A stretch of DNA of 64,000 bases from Dactylonectria macrodidyma (GCA_020744425.1 JAGMUV010000004.1:3286001-3350000); one strand, 5' to 3'. Counted from the first letter of the stretch, positions 1-11,926 are shown. A program made the numbers and translations. The notes: generated by a model from the sequence alone, not told the origin.

Positions 1-504
1 CCACTGAAAGTGTAAACCGGCTGCTGGGTTGCTCTAGGTACAGTGCCAAAAGCCCACCCGATCCGGCCTGCAGGATAGAGCGCTTAGTTAGACGGGCTGT
101 GGCATGTTGCACGACGATGATGATGATTTTCGATACCGGCTTGCTGGTCGCTCTTTAATTAGACTAGATACAGCTACATCACTGGACGACTCAAAGCTGT
201 TTGTCCCACCTGATAGCCTTAAAGCTGCTTGAGCTCCGGGCAATCCGCCACCACGACTATGACCATCTATTGCGTTCCATCTTTCCATCTCCATCATCCA
301 ACCTTTTCCCATTTCCTCCCAATCTCTCCATCTACATTCTCTCTGTTCTGCGTATCACGATCCCCACGTCACGATCCACGCATCACATCTCGCAGTCCCA
401 ACATGAACTGGTTTCTGCCCTCACTAACCAACTAACCACCTCACAAACTTCTCGCCACCTCCCCATTTCCTCCTCATCAACCACCTGCCGCCGTTTCATC
501 GACA
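1..504. other. upstream region of the first gene
   Basis: No coding region is supported here. The last 250 bases before the first ATG are pyrimidine-rich (runs of CCATCT and TTCC), as in many filamentous-fungal 5' leaders, so this is probably the promoter and leader of the gene that starts at 505. A short minus-strand open frame at 88-312 has no recognisable domain and is taken as chance. Confidence 0.5.
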
Positions 505-1758
505 ATGCCTGAGGTGCGTCGAGGAAGCACCTCGCAACTCAAATCCGACTCGGCCCTCTCCTCCACCGACGCCACTCCCACGGCCGGTGCCGTCAGGTTC
601 TCAACCCAGTCTTTAAGATCGCCCACCAACGCGGTTCGCTTCGACGAGAACCTCGAGGAGGCGCCGCCGCGACGAAACACCATCGGTCCCGAAACCTCCG
701 ATCAGCCCCGTCGAAGCCTCTCCTACGCGCAACGGCCCGTTGCTGAGGCATACTACGACTCGCGAGCCGGTACCCACACAGAATGGGAGCGCCGCGGCAA
801 GACTCTGCAGGAGTACTATGACAGCAACCCCCAACTTCTCCCCCAGCTGCCCTTCACGTGGCATCATGGCCGGAAACGCTGGAGGCTCTTCATCTTCGCC
901 TTTCTCGTCTTCGTCGATGCCTCTGCGGTGCCCATCGCCCTGTATTATGGCATGCACTACGCCGGTGATGTTGAGGGCTGGATCATCTTCGCCATCGTCA
1001 CCACCATCTGGGGAGGGCCGACATATCTCGAATTCGGCATTCGCACCTTGCGCCTGATTAAGAAGGAAAGGTTCTATCGTCCGTTGGGGAGCACCAGCCG
1101 CTGGTGTTTCGACATGCTGAATTGGGCGTCTGTACTCACCATCACCGTTGTCACGGCGCTCTTCATCGTGGGGAGCGCTCCCCATATCGTCTGGCTGAGA
1201 GTTCTCTGCATGCCTGCCCCGGCCATTCTCTACTGCCTCGGCGGCGTGCTCGCAGTAATCACCCTCTACCACCGGATGGAATGGCCCGCTCCCTTCCGTT
1301 TTAGCTCGACGGACAAGGGAGAGAAGGTAGGAGGATCTGTAACTCGCAGTCTGCATGTCAAACTGGACTAACCGTAAACTCAGGTGCTCCCAGGCGTGTA
1401 CTACTTCATCGAAGACGTCGTCGCAGTCAACGCCGGTGCCGGCAGGCCCTACCGCGAAGCTCTCGCAGCTCGATATAACGCAAGCCCTCGCTTCCGCCGA
1501 ATGCTCTATGAGCAGTCTCTGTTCTGGTCGATCCCGTCGCTAATTCTCGCCGTCCCCCTGACCGTCATCGCCGTCATTCCCCCAGTGCCTGCGACGGCGG
1601 CATACGGCATATGCTGGGCGGTCCCCTTTCTATGGGCAATTTTGTGGGGGATCATCACGATAAAATGGTGTAAGAGAGATATGGTCCGAGAGAGGTTGGA
1701 ATGGGAAGCAGGCGAAAAGACCCCGTCAACGAGTGGCACAGCGTCGGTTACGGTATAG
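505..1758 (+). CDS. multi-pass membrane protein, unknown function
   Basis: Two exons, 505-1326 and 1384-1758, encode 398 residues. The intron (1327-1383, 57 nt) starts GTAGGA, has an ACTAAC branch site and ends CTCAG; joining it keeps the frame and avoids a stop 12 codons into the intron. Residues 1-120 are hydrophilic, rich in Ser, Thr and Arg and probably cytosolic. Hydrophobic segments lie near residues 127-148, 157-177, 205-223, 230-254, 321-341 and 347-370, which gives about six membrane spans with a loop at 255-320. There is no N-terminal signal peptide. I do not recognise the family and assign no transport or enzymatic role. The start is the first ATG of the frame in a good context (CGACAATGCC). 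The gene stands alone, with about 6.9 kb of gene-free DNA downstream. The gene model is strong; the function is unknown. Confidence 0.85.
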
Positions 1759-4430
1759 ATGGAGTGAGCGAATTTGCCTCGATTTTTTTCCTTATGCACA
1801 CGGGCGACCATTGTGATCGCGATGTCCGGATTGATGATACTGCCATGAAGAAAACGAATCATGAGCTATTCCCCAAAATAGAATACCACTTACGCGTTTG
1901 CTTCCTCTTTTCCCGTGCTTGCGTTCTCTTGGTCCAGATCGATGACATCGATATCGTGGGGCTCAATGCGACGTTGACTACCCTAGAGTTTAAGTGGTAC
2001 GAGATGCTTGCGCCACTTGCGCGAAACCTCAACCGTCTCGTCTCGGTACGCGCATGAACTTATGACTCTCTGTCCCTATATTAATTTAAACATATCATGA
2101 AGCATTAACAAGATTCACTAGGGTCTATGATGTCGTATTCGTACCTTTGCTGCTTCTGGTCAAATTGCCCCAGATGCGGTCATGGGGCTTCTAGATCGAG
2201 CGAGCGAACATCCTCAGGGAGGAAAAAAGCAATGAATGATCTGAGAAACGAGAGGCGCCGCTTCTTCCTTTGGCCCACTGTATCCCCGGCACACGCTCGG
2301 CTCTGTGAGCCAACCGATTGCCTTTTAAATTGAGCTGTCACAACACCCTAGCCCCGTTTGACTTGGCCATGTCACTGGACAGCACGATGACATGATGTGC
2401 CTGCGTTATGTCCGATTTCAATCGCCGTCTCACTCGGCCAAGTCCCGGCTTAATCATAATCCATGAGGCTCGTCTGTTATTTGAGACTTTTATCACAAAG
2501 GCCGCTACGACACGAGGCTGGCGAATTTTTCCTTGGTAGCGGAATCGAGCCTCCGTAAACGAAACGACATCCGGGATGGCTCTCATGATAGACTATTGAT
2601 CTAACATGGGCGGTGGGGGTGACACTCTTTTTTGCTTTGCGGCGTAGCGTTTGAGTTGCAGGGCCCACGGCTTAGTCGATCCTTGCAACGAGATCAAGGC
2701 CAACCCGTTCCAAGGCAGGTCGCGCTGCACTCCACACGCAACCTGGGCCATGGAGCACCTGGACGGATACCAACTGGTGTAAGGAACATGCTTCAGGACA
2801 TGGGGCTGAAATCGGGTCGCCCTTGCGGCACATGGGAAACGAAACACCGCACCTCGACAAATCGTTTCTGGCCCCCAAGTTAGAGCCCCCATAGTACAGG
2901 TTAGAGTACTGGTGGCTTACGTCGGAGGTTCAAGGCAGCGGCTCAAAGGCGGCGACTCGAGCGAGGGGGTCTGAGGGTCAAGCCACGGCGTCGCGTGCCA
3001 GACAACATGATGACATGGCGTGGGGCTGGATCAGGTTACGAGTTACGACTCATCAATGGAAAACCAATCCCACTTGGTCTCCAGTTGTCTCCAGTTCTCG
3101 TCTCCAGTTGTTTTCGCCGCTGCCAAGGTCCTCGAGCCACCACCGGGTTGCCCTTCTCTCAAGGAACCGATAGGCAAGCTGTTATTCGTAGGTCGGTAGT
3201 ACGAGAGTCCCCAATTCTGGACATCCCTGCTCGATTCGTCCTCACCCACTGGGCGACTCAACAAGTTAAAACTGCATTGCGTTACTACGCGCAGCTACAT
3301 CGAGCAGCTGCTCCATCCCGAAGTGGCTACACATCCCGTCGAGTCGCCATAAGCATCCAACCCATGTTTGCAGCCGAAGCCGGCACATGGAGGATGCAAT
3401 GGAACGCAACGCAACGCAACCCTTTGTCAGCGCTGTCAAAGCAGAAAGCGAGAGAGCTGAACTGAACGGGCTGGCAGACAGCTTGCGGCCGACTCCCCTT
3501 CCCCCATCCTCTTTCCGAGCCTGCATCTCCCGTTCTCCGCCACCCCAACAATCTGCAGGTCTGGACGGCCTGATGTGACGAATTTCGACTCTCAACAGGC
3601 TTCCATCGGCGCCTTCTCAGCATACTCTCAGCCCGCACCATGCACCCTTTTTGCCCCCAAAGACCCGAAGAGCGGAGCGGAGCCTGGAGCCTGAAGCTTC
3701 CTGGAGGGCTGCAGAGTTGCATTGCGCGGACCTCCCACCTGGATAGCCGAAGCACTAATTTCCTACCCTGGTGACATCTCGATGCGGTCTGCCCACCCCG
3801 ACAAATCTGGCGTTCGGCGGGAATGGCCGCATGGGCTCTTGGGTCGTAGGTATTACCGTAGGCTTATCCTGATCGGAAATTTCTAGCTTGGGTTCTTCGC
3901 GTCGATCAATGCCATGGGCCCAGGGGTGGTGGGTGGAGGTGGGAGAAAGGTGGACAAGTGGGCTCCAAGGGCCCCCCCCAAGGGCGGGCATGTCGCTTAG
4001 GCGGTGCCTTGGCCTCGCGATTGATCACCGTGGCATCCATGTTGGGCATTCACCGGGCCGATCTACCACCTCCAAACGGTGAACTAAATCGCCCAAGCTC
4101 AGCGCAGGGTTGACATGTTCGCGCGTTGGCGCTGGCGCTGGCGCTGCGGCTGCGTGTCTTCTTTGCTGCGCGTCAGCTGATGGGGCTCGAAAGCGGCTTC
4201 TGAGCTTAGATGTGACCTCGCCGGTGACACGATACGACCAGCTAGGACTGGCGATCCCCAAAGACCCCATGTTTTAAAGTGACCCAGTTACCACATGTGC
4301 AATCGGGCTTCGGCTCGGTAGCGTACGGATGGACTAGGCTGCCACTAGCAAATCATCCCTGGTCGAAGCCAAACCACTCAGATGCTGCTTCTTATGTGGG
4401 CTCTGTAGTCTGTACTACGCACCACCCGAT

Positions 4431-4486
4431 ACGTACAGTAAGTACAGTAAGTACTGTAGGTAGTAGGTAAGTAGGTACTCAACGTA
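4431..4486. repeat. GTAAGTAC/GTAGGTA microsatellite-like tract
   Basis: Interrupted copies of ACAGTAAGT, GTAGGTA and AAGTAGGTA follow each other. The motif belongs to the TACC/GGTA class of simple repeats scattered through many Hypocreales genomes (established knowledge). No coding meaning is seen. Confidence 0.7.
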
Positions 4487-5027
4487 CTGCACGATCATAC
4501 GTCCCTACTGCCAATAATAAGGTATGCTGTGCCATGTGCGAGTGCCGCCAAGTTCTAATGTGTATACTCGTGTAATTACTTCGTACCACCAACGGTGGGC
4601 GGGTATGCAGACGTGAATGGGTGATTGTGGATGATGGCACCTTCGCTTGGCCAGGGAAACCGAGACTGAGCCGGAGAGCCAGGCCGATGGCACCGAAAAC
4701 GAAGTGAGGCTGGCTGATGCTAGGCTTGTTGACAACTGACACGGCCTCGTTTCCTTTGCCCCAGGATCTGATGCATGAGACAATGAGACAAGAGACCACG
4801 AGCGGGAGTTCTAGGTCTCTTCCCAACGCCAAGTACCGAGGGCTGAATGTCCAGGCAGCGTCTGCGCTGTGCATCCAATGCAATGCAGGCCTGGGAACAG
4901 CCACCAACAAGGTATATGATAAAGCGTCGATGCGGTGAATCGACCTACCACGGGCTTTGGTTGACGTGGTACGGCAGCGCAGGGCCATGCCTAGCCCACC
5001 TGATTTGTTGGTCGCTTGCAGATCGTT

Positions 5028-5069
5028 CAGCATCCAGCATCCAGCATCCAGCATCCAGCATCCAGCACC
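5028..5069. repeat. 7-bp tandem repeat CAGCATC, five exact copies plus one variant
   Basis: CAGCATC is repeated at 5028, 5035, 5042, 5049 and 5056, followed by CAGCACC at 5063. It lies in gene-free DNA. A related 8-bp motif (GCATCCAA) is repeated at 41774-41797. Confidence 0.9.
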
Positions 5070-6793
5070 CGGGACGCATGTCTAGCTGGGCGAGCAAGCA
5101 AACAGGTACTGCGTACATACTGCGAGGTTGCAAGACCGAAGGAACCTCTTCAAAGCTGCCGCGCACATGAAAACGGTATCATCTCGCTTCCCACAGTGCC
5201 CGGAGATGTAGAGCATCCAGCCAACCACCGGGCGGCATCACTCGCACGCCAAGGCATTGAAATTCCCCGGGGTGCATGCTTGAAATGACCGGATTTGTCC
5301 TTGACAGGTGTGGATTTGTGCCATTCTGGAAGATGGGGGAGACACAGGTATACCGCATATCGCATGCCAACCTAGTACTTTGTATGTAGTACATCAGGTA
5401 CGGCCGTGGGTGGGTGAGCCCGCTGCCCGCGCCGAACTGGCCCCCCTGCCTGTCATCAAACGGCCCAGGGGCCCCCGGTCGTTGGGGGGACTGTCGACGC
5501 TACCGAATAGGAGAGGTCGAGATACAAAAGTTGACAAGCTGCAGAGAGGTACGCTCGCGAGAGCGAAGCGGGTATCGGGGTATCTTGGTTCGAATAGCTT
5601 GGACACCTGGACCCCTTCTTGGTGCCATCCATGTGGAGGAGCTTTTGAGCGAGGAGTGGAGAGGCCCGGGGTATGTCCGTTTGGGTTTGCGTGCCGAGGA
5701 GTGTTGGTGGGCGGATGGAGGCCCCGTTGATAGTGCTTCCCATTGGGAGAGTTGGGAGAGGGAGCTACCCATGGAGGTACCTTCCTTGCGCATAGCGTAG
5801 TAGCGCGGCGTGGGCTTGTTTACTTGGCTGTTCGAAATACCGGGAAGTCTCTGCCGTGGGGTTTGGCGCTGGAACGGACTTGTTCGTGTTGGAAGTAAAC
5901 GTTTCTGTCTGAAACCGGCATCTTTGTCTACGGAGGTGGGTTACACGCGCGCCGGAGGTCCCCGTTCCCACCCTCCGGCCTTGGTGAGACCATGAAGCAT
6001 GAAGGTGAGTCGGCTCTGGCCCAGCCCCGGCGTTTAGGGCCGGTTAATATAGGCAGAGTCGGGCATGGAGCATCTCTGGCAGAAATGGGCCTTGCACAGT
6101 ACAGTCTACCTACACAGGTAAGGGAGGTAAGTACGGAGAGCGCGACCTGCTCGTTTCTTCCCCAGGATCACTAGGTGCTGTGGACAGTGGTCAAAGGGCG
6201 ATATGCATTGACAATGGCCGCTCGGCAAGCTGCGAGCCTTGCGCGAACCCTCATATCATGGATTCATGGCAGCGAGATGTGTCGTCCACAGACCCCTGCC
6301 ATGGATGTGGTGGTCCCTGGAGACAGAGATGTGTATTATGCGTTCTCGGTGCTGTTGATCTTTATCATCATCCAGTCAAAGGCCCCTGCAGGAGCACCTG
6401 TACGCAAGGCTTCGAGTGCAGCAGGCCTCGAGGCCCGACAGATCCCAGCTAGGTGAGGGCCGACCATGGCCGACCCACGACATTCGAGGTACTTGGCAAA
6501 CTAACACGTCGATGCAGGTCGCCTCTCGCCAGACAACGTGAGTCAGGCAACGATCAAATAGAGAAGCAAGTACAGAGCACAGAGCATCAGACCCGCCGTG
6601 CTTAGGTAGGTGCTTCCTTCTCCCCGCCCTCTTCCCGCTTTGCGCTCTGCCCTTTGGTGGATTATTGATCAGAGACCCCGGCCACTCCGACCCCGGGTCT
6701 GATCGTGACTCGTCATTCTGTGATTTGGCAGTGCTACCTACCTGACTACCTACCTACCATATTGATTGCTGTCAACAGGCCTATTTCATTCAC

Positions 6794-6840
6794 CTGTGCT
6801 GTGTGCTGTGTGCTGTGTGTTGTCCTGTGCTGTCCTGGCC
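6794..6840. repeat. TGTGCTG-type simple repeat
   Basis: Several imperfect copies of CTGTGTG/CTGTGCT follow one another, ending in two TGTCCTG units. Simple-sequence DNA in the vosA upstream region. Confidence 0.75.
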
Positions 6841-6907
6841 CTACCGCAGCCTGCCTGCCTTAGCCTACAGCCTGACCTGCAAACCTGACCTGCCAAAATC
6901 CATCCAG

Positions 6908-6930
6908 CCATCCATCCATCCATCCATCCA
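6908..6930. repeat. CCAT tetranucleotide repeat
   Basis: A run of about five and a half CCAT/CATC units in noncoding DNA upstream of vosA; ordinary microsatellite. Confidence 0.85.
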
Positions 6931-7362
6931 CTGACAGACGTGATATTCCTCGAATATGGACTAATCATCGACAAAGAGGGGGTGTAGCGCAGTAGCAGGC
7001 AATGTTCGCTCTTGCTTGTCTTTCCGTCACGCCCTTTCGCTGCTGTTATCTCCCGCCTCCGTCTCCCGTCTCCTGTCTTCCGTCGCCCATTGCCATCGCA
7101 TTGTTCACCGTTACCGTTACCGTGGCTGCCGCTGGGCCACATTCTTCCTCTTCTTCTTCCTCTTCCGTTCATCTTCTCCTCCGCCTGCCTTGTTGGTCTG
7201 CTCCCCGTCCCCGGCGCATCGTGATATCCGCCGGGTAATTATCTCGCTAGCCACATCTATCGGGTACGTCTGCCGCTGTTGATAGAGGATATATGATATT
7301 GGCTGTACTGCATTGCAGCTGATGGATAGCCGCTGCGGTCTGCTAATTCCCGTCGTGCATCT

Positions 7363-7383
7363 TGCGTGTGCGTGCGTGCGTGC
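7363..7383. repeat. TGCG/CGTG tetranucleotide repeat
   Basis: Alternating TGCGTG units form a short purine-pyrimidine alternating tract, a sequence type that can adopt Z-DNA in vitro (general knowledge). No feature is attached to it here. Confidence 0.8.
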
Positions 7384-8529
7384 CAAACTGATATCCACTC
7401 GAGGCCGGGAGCGCTGAAGCAGCTCGGGCTTTGCCTACCCGACTGCTTGACAGACATACCTACCTGAGGTGACCAACCTGCCCTTCCCGTCAGGTGCAAT
7501 AGCACATTCGGTGGCAACTGCCGCGCAGATCCAACTTCGGCCCGGGAGGTTCCTTCCTTCTATGTCTCTCGCCTGACTGGCCACAGCGTCTGCGACCAAA
7601 TCCACGTTTATGGATTTCGCTTGAACTGTTGGACCGACCTACACTTCTCTCCAACACTCCATCCACGCCATATCTCATCTTGGTAATTCGCTACGTACGT
7701 CTATTGTTTTTGGTCACACCACGTCGAAATATCTCGTTATCGGCTTCCAGCCCCATCTACCGGACTGCCGCCGCCGTCATTGCTCCTCTTCTGCGACCAA
7801 GTGGACAACACGAGACGGCACACGCAACTACCTAGCCAGGTCACCCGTTCGCCCCAGGGCAGTGCCTGCTCCCCGCATCAACGCTTGCGACTTGCGACGT
7901 GCCCTGTGAGCGCCTCCGTCGTCGGAGGTCATCATCTTGGCCCGATAGCCAGTCTCCCGCTTGCTCAGGGGTGACATCAGCACATCATCATCCGCTATTC
8001 TGTAGCCCTCGCCCGGCCTTGAAGCATCAACAACACCAAAGCCGAGTACCAAACCACCGAGAAATCTTCAGCACCAAAAGGTTCTCTATGCTGCAGCGTT
8101 GGACTGCAGGCGGCGAGTTTCCAGTGCCCCGTTGAACCTTGCTGGCGACTTTGCCGAATCTCCACGTGTGGCTCTTCCATCACTGTCATCTCTCAAACAG
8201 CTCGACCTTGGCATTTATAGCGCGCAAACCAAGGTCATACTCAATTCCCTGAGCGTCCGAATTCCTGCTCTTCGTCGGCGCATGCTGTGTGTGTGGTTGC
8301 AGGAATCGCCTCTGATCGGGCAAGTACAAGCAGGCAATTGCCACACATATCAAGCAACCACCCGTCCTGGATCTGGCCTCCCGCGAACCATAATAACACC
8401 GCGGGCTCCAGGGAGGCCATAAGGGTATTTATTTTTCTTCATCAGCCTTACACAAATTTCACTTCCCCCAAAGCCAACTAGGTCGGCAAATATTTATTCG
8501 CAACCTGCCTCCGTCCGATCCCCAGAGCA

Positions 8530-8541
8530 ATGCAGCTATAA
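8530..8541 (+). promoter_or_regulatory. three-codon upstream ORF before vosA
   Basis: An ATG followed by CAG, CTA and TAA (Met-Gln-Leu-stop) lies 116 nt before the vosA start codon, and I see no other ATG between the two. If transcription starts upstream of 8530, scanning ribosomes meet this minimal upstream ORF first. Whether the transcript includes it is not known. Confidence 0.4.
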
Positions 8542-8657
8542 CCTCTTGGTCTACACATTGGAAGCCCTGGCGCGTTTTTTTTTTGGTTCTCCTCCATCTG
8601 AGCCAGAATATCGCTAGTCTTACACAAAGCCCAGAACTACTCGCTCGCAAGTTCAAC

Positions 8658-10111
8658 ATGGCTGCGCTCACGGGAAATCCTTCAGGGGTGCCATTCCTGG
8701 TACCATACGATCCCTCGATGGGAACTTTCATTGATGTCGGAGAAGTGCCCTCGCAACAAGAGGTGTCGGAACCTATACCCAAATCCTACGGAGACTCAGA
8801 GAGAGAACTGTTTATCAAGCAAGCCCCTGTTCATGCCCGGGTGGCGATAGGAAAGGAGAAAGGTACGGTGATGTCAAATCCACACTCCACTCCACGCCTA
8901 GCTGAAGTTGACAAAGTAGACCGCAAACCTGTGGATCCTCCCCCAGTCGTACAACTCATCGACAGGAGGGTTGATAGAAGAAATGCTTTGTACAACAGTA
9001 AGTTGACTATGGATTGGGAGTGCGTTGATAATTTCTAACGCGGCGGCACACGGCAGGCCCTTATCTCTTTGTTACATGTTCCCTAGTCGCCGAGGACCAT
9101 AACGAGCTAACCGCGACTGCGGAACCCCCTACAAGTTATCTCACCGGCTCTTTAGCATCATCTATACACCATCTCAAGGATGCCACGAACACGGACGGTG
9201 GCTACTTTGTTTTTGGCGATCTTTCCGTGAAACAAGAGGGAAGGTTCCGACTCCGTTTCACGCTTTACGACCGAGATGCCCGAGTCGAACCCCCAAGCGT
9301 ATATTTCGTCTCCGAAATTGTTTCCAATCCATTCACTGTTTATACTCCCAAAGAGTTTCCTGGGATGTCCGAATCTACATTTCTCACTCGCTCCTTTACG
9401 GACCAGGGGGTGAAGCTAAGGCTGCGCAAGGACTCGCGGGCAATCAGCACCAGGAAGCGCAACCGGATGGCGGCAGAGAATTCAGATGTTGTATTTGAGA
9501 AGCACCGAAACCCCAAGCGAACCAATTTTGTCCGAGGCACCTCGATTGGTGCTTTTGGTACAGGCTCGAGCCATACCTTATCTCCAAACGACCCTCAGGC
9601 ATTCCTAAACACTCCCGTCCTGGCTGCTGTTTCGGGACCGCAGACTTCGCAGGCCCGTCTCTCGACGACCAACTCGAGTCCCTCGGTCGATTTGCCAACT
9701 TCCGGTGGGTTTCTATCATCACCAAGCCTTGGTCAATTTCCTGAAGGCTATTCGCAACTCTCGGTGCATGGGGACATGACAGCAGGGTCATCATTGCCTT
9801 CAACGACTACCTTCAACCCGATATATGACAGCTTTTTCAGTACAGATGGAGAAATGCAACAAGGAATAGGGTCAGGCGACGGTCTTGGACAGGGCTCAAT
9901 GGAAGGACTCGGTGGAGTCCCACACCGGGTTCCATCGTCCCCTTTTGAGGCAGGCCCAGATCAGTTGTATCGCAGCCTCCCATATATGTCGCCTCGAACC
10001 CCAGGAGTCCTTATCGACAACCAATACGGCAGCGTGTTTGTTAGAACACAGTCCCATGATGAGCTGAATCGGGACCACGGCACTCCAAGCGGCCATTATA
10101 GGGTCTTTTAG
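8658..10111 (+). CDS. vosA: velvet-family regulator VosA
   Basis: Three exons, 8658-8862, 8920-8997 and 9057-10111, encode 445 residues. The introns (57 and 59 nt) have GTACGG and GTAAGT donors and restore a continuous velvet domain at about residues 51-222. Key blocks are ARVAIGKEKDRKPVDPPP, the DGGYFVFGDLSVKQEG block and FPGMSESTFLTRSF, followed by GVKLRLRKDSR. These match VosA better than VeA, VelB or VelC as I remember them. Residues 226-231 (RKRNRM) and 241-250 are basic and could be a nuclear localisation signal. The remaining 190 residues are Ser/Gly/Pro-rich and probably disordered, as in VosA C-terminal regions. Known role: VosA, alone or with VelB, binds DNA through the velvet fold, supports spore viability and trehalose accumulation, and represses conidiation genes. 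A velC assignment is the main alternative. About 6.9 kb of gene-free DNA precedes it. Confidence 0.88.
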
Positions 10112-11926
10112 TAAAACACGATAGTTTCGTTGCTAGTTGGAACAATGCTTGGACTGAGACAACGGCACCTGGATATGGTTTGGGGTTTTTGGATTGGATT
10201 ACCAGTCGGGTTTGGAAAAGCATGGAGTTTTTGGGAGCTGGCGCAGGACTCCAGGAAGACGGCGCATCTGGACGCACCTATCATCCATTATACCCCCGAG
10301 GTAGGATGCCATTAGCTCGGACTCTCATTCACTGGAAGTGGGCTCGATTTACACCGTCCATTTGATATTTGGTTTGGCTTGTTCGCGGTTACCAGGAGGT
10401 TGTTTGCGGTTACTGAGAGGTTATTTGCTGTTACTGGGAGGTTGTTTGTAGTGTTGACATTGCATTGAGCAGATAATACGGGTGAGAGAGCCCGTCAAGC
10501 AGGTGTTCAGAGTTGCAAAGAGGCGTCGAGTATGGATTTTAGGTAGGAGGAATAGAAGAAAGCATCACTGCGGTACTGTAGTTTCTCACGCCTCGTGAGC
10601 CGATTTAACCCTCTTTAATTTTCACGACCTCGTCTGCGCGAAACGAAACAGTATCTGGCTCAATCAGAAGGCATGGGGCCATTTGGAGTAGTTTAGCACC
10701 TTGCGCGAGAATCTGATTTGGATGGTAGCGAAGCATCGTATGGGCCTAGTCAAGGCTCCCCCATGGTCAGAAATTCATTCCATATGGGCGCGTGTACCTC
10801 TCTAAAGCCCCATTTCATATAGAGTATGCATTCGCTTGTCGAGGGCCTTGAGATCGCCGAAAGTCGTAGATGGTCGGCTTCCCCCAGCCCACATGCACCA
10901 GCACGGAGAGGCAAACAGTGTCATGGACAGAAGTGTACGTATTCTTTTTCACGGAACAAGGAAGAGGACATGAGCGATCGGATGGGGCAACAAAAATCTA
11001 CAGTTAAATCTGAATCTCAACTTGTCCATGATTAATTCACCTGGAGCGAGAAGCGGTACCATATTAGGGATAGCATAGACCATCAGGACGGCTGGGGGTC
11101 TCGGCTGGTAGATATGTTTAACCAACGTAGGGACTGGATTAAAGACAATTACAGGAGGCGACGAGATATGTCTAAGTTATAAGGCCTTGCGAGAAAGCAA
11201 TGGTTTTATGGCAATATTGTCCAATCTACTAGGGTACGATATGAATATCCTAACTGGCTGTCTAGCTAGGCGATTACCATTTATTTGCCATGAAAAGCTA
11301 TCTATGCCAAGCAAGCCAAAGCCCTGTACTTGCGTCCTGTCAAGGGAGGCTCGATGCTGCCAAGAGAAGAGTTGTTGAGTTTGGGAACGCGAACCATTGT
11401 GGGTGGCAAATGGATAAAATATCAAGGCGACAATTCGATAAACTCTATGCAATAGAAGGTTCTTTCCATCATGTGTTGTGAGGCGGCCGTAGGGTTTGAC
11501 AAGAAGAGATTTCTAGAGGCATGCATGCAGGCATGGTAATGATTCCTAGCTTGCCAACCCGGCTGAGCATCAAACCCATCATGTCATCTTGCTTCAGTGG
11601 ACCTGGACGGACGCGGGGATCAAGTCCGTGGGGGGCGGGCGCTAGGTGTGGTAGAAGGTGCTGGAGGCACTTGGCGCCGCCCGGACTTTCTGAAGCACCG
11701 ATAGGCCGAAAAAAAAAACCCATCATTCGCTCACGACTCAGCTCCCGGCCGGACGGGGGTGTCAACTTTTGCTGGCGGCGGCTTCACCTCACTTTTTTTT
11801 CCCTCTCGAGCGCCACGATCACGACCCAATTCTCGACGACCACGACGACCTCAACCTCGACCTCGCCCTCGATCCTCGTTCTCGCACTCGACGCTCCCCC
11901 TACCTTCCACATCCTCACGGCCAGCG
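10112..11926. other. intergenic region between vosA and TIM17
   Basis: No gene is supported. The first part is the likely vosA 3' UTR and carries a 21-bp triple repeat (10385-10447). Short open frames at 10826-11035, 11177-11452 and 11521-11970 have no domain. The last 170 bases are CT-rich with CGACCACGACGACCTC-like sequence and probably form the TIM17 leader. Confidence 0.5.
10385..10447. repeat. 21-bp imperfect tandem repeat, three copies
   Basis: Three consecutive 21-nt units begin at 10385, 10406 and 10427. Each has the form GC(G/T)GTTAC, then five variable bases and GGTT(G/A)TTT. Adjacent copies differ at a few positions. The array sits about 275 nt after the vosA stop codon, so it may fall inside its 3' UTR. 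Confidence 0.85.

Larger units (their letters stand above)
1759..8657. other. 6.9-kb gene-free region upstream of vosA
   Basis: No open frame here has a recognisable domain, a good start and convincing splice partners; all are short and overlap on several strands. The first few hundred bases are probably the 3' UTR of the upstream gene. The rest is mixed-composition DNA with simple repeats at 4431-4486, 5028-5069, 6794-6840, 6908-6930 and 7363-7383 (listed separately), and a CT-rich stretch at about 7000-7200. The part next to vosA (about 8000-8657) looks like a leader and contains a three-codon upstream ORF. A large promoter, a long 5' UTR or noncoding transcripts are all possible; nothing in the bases decides between them. 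Confidence 0.6.

Noticed and set aside
613..1356. Minus-strand 247-codon frame
   Set aside because: Antisense shadow of the spliced membrane-protein gene; composition is random and no membrane or domain pattern appears.
5028..5069. CRISPR-like array
   Set aside because: The units are 7 bp and directly adjacent with no spacers; this is an ordinary tandem repeat in a eukaryotic genome.
6714..6981. AbaA-like CATTCT (6714-6719) and BrlA-like AGAGGGG (6975-6981) upstream of vosA
   Set aside because: Such 6-7 base matches are expected many times by chance in 7 kb, and there is no clustering or spacing that makes them special.
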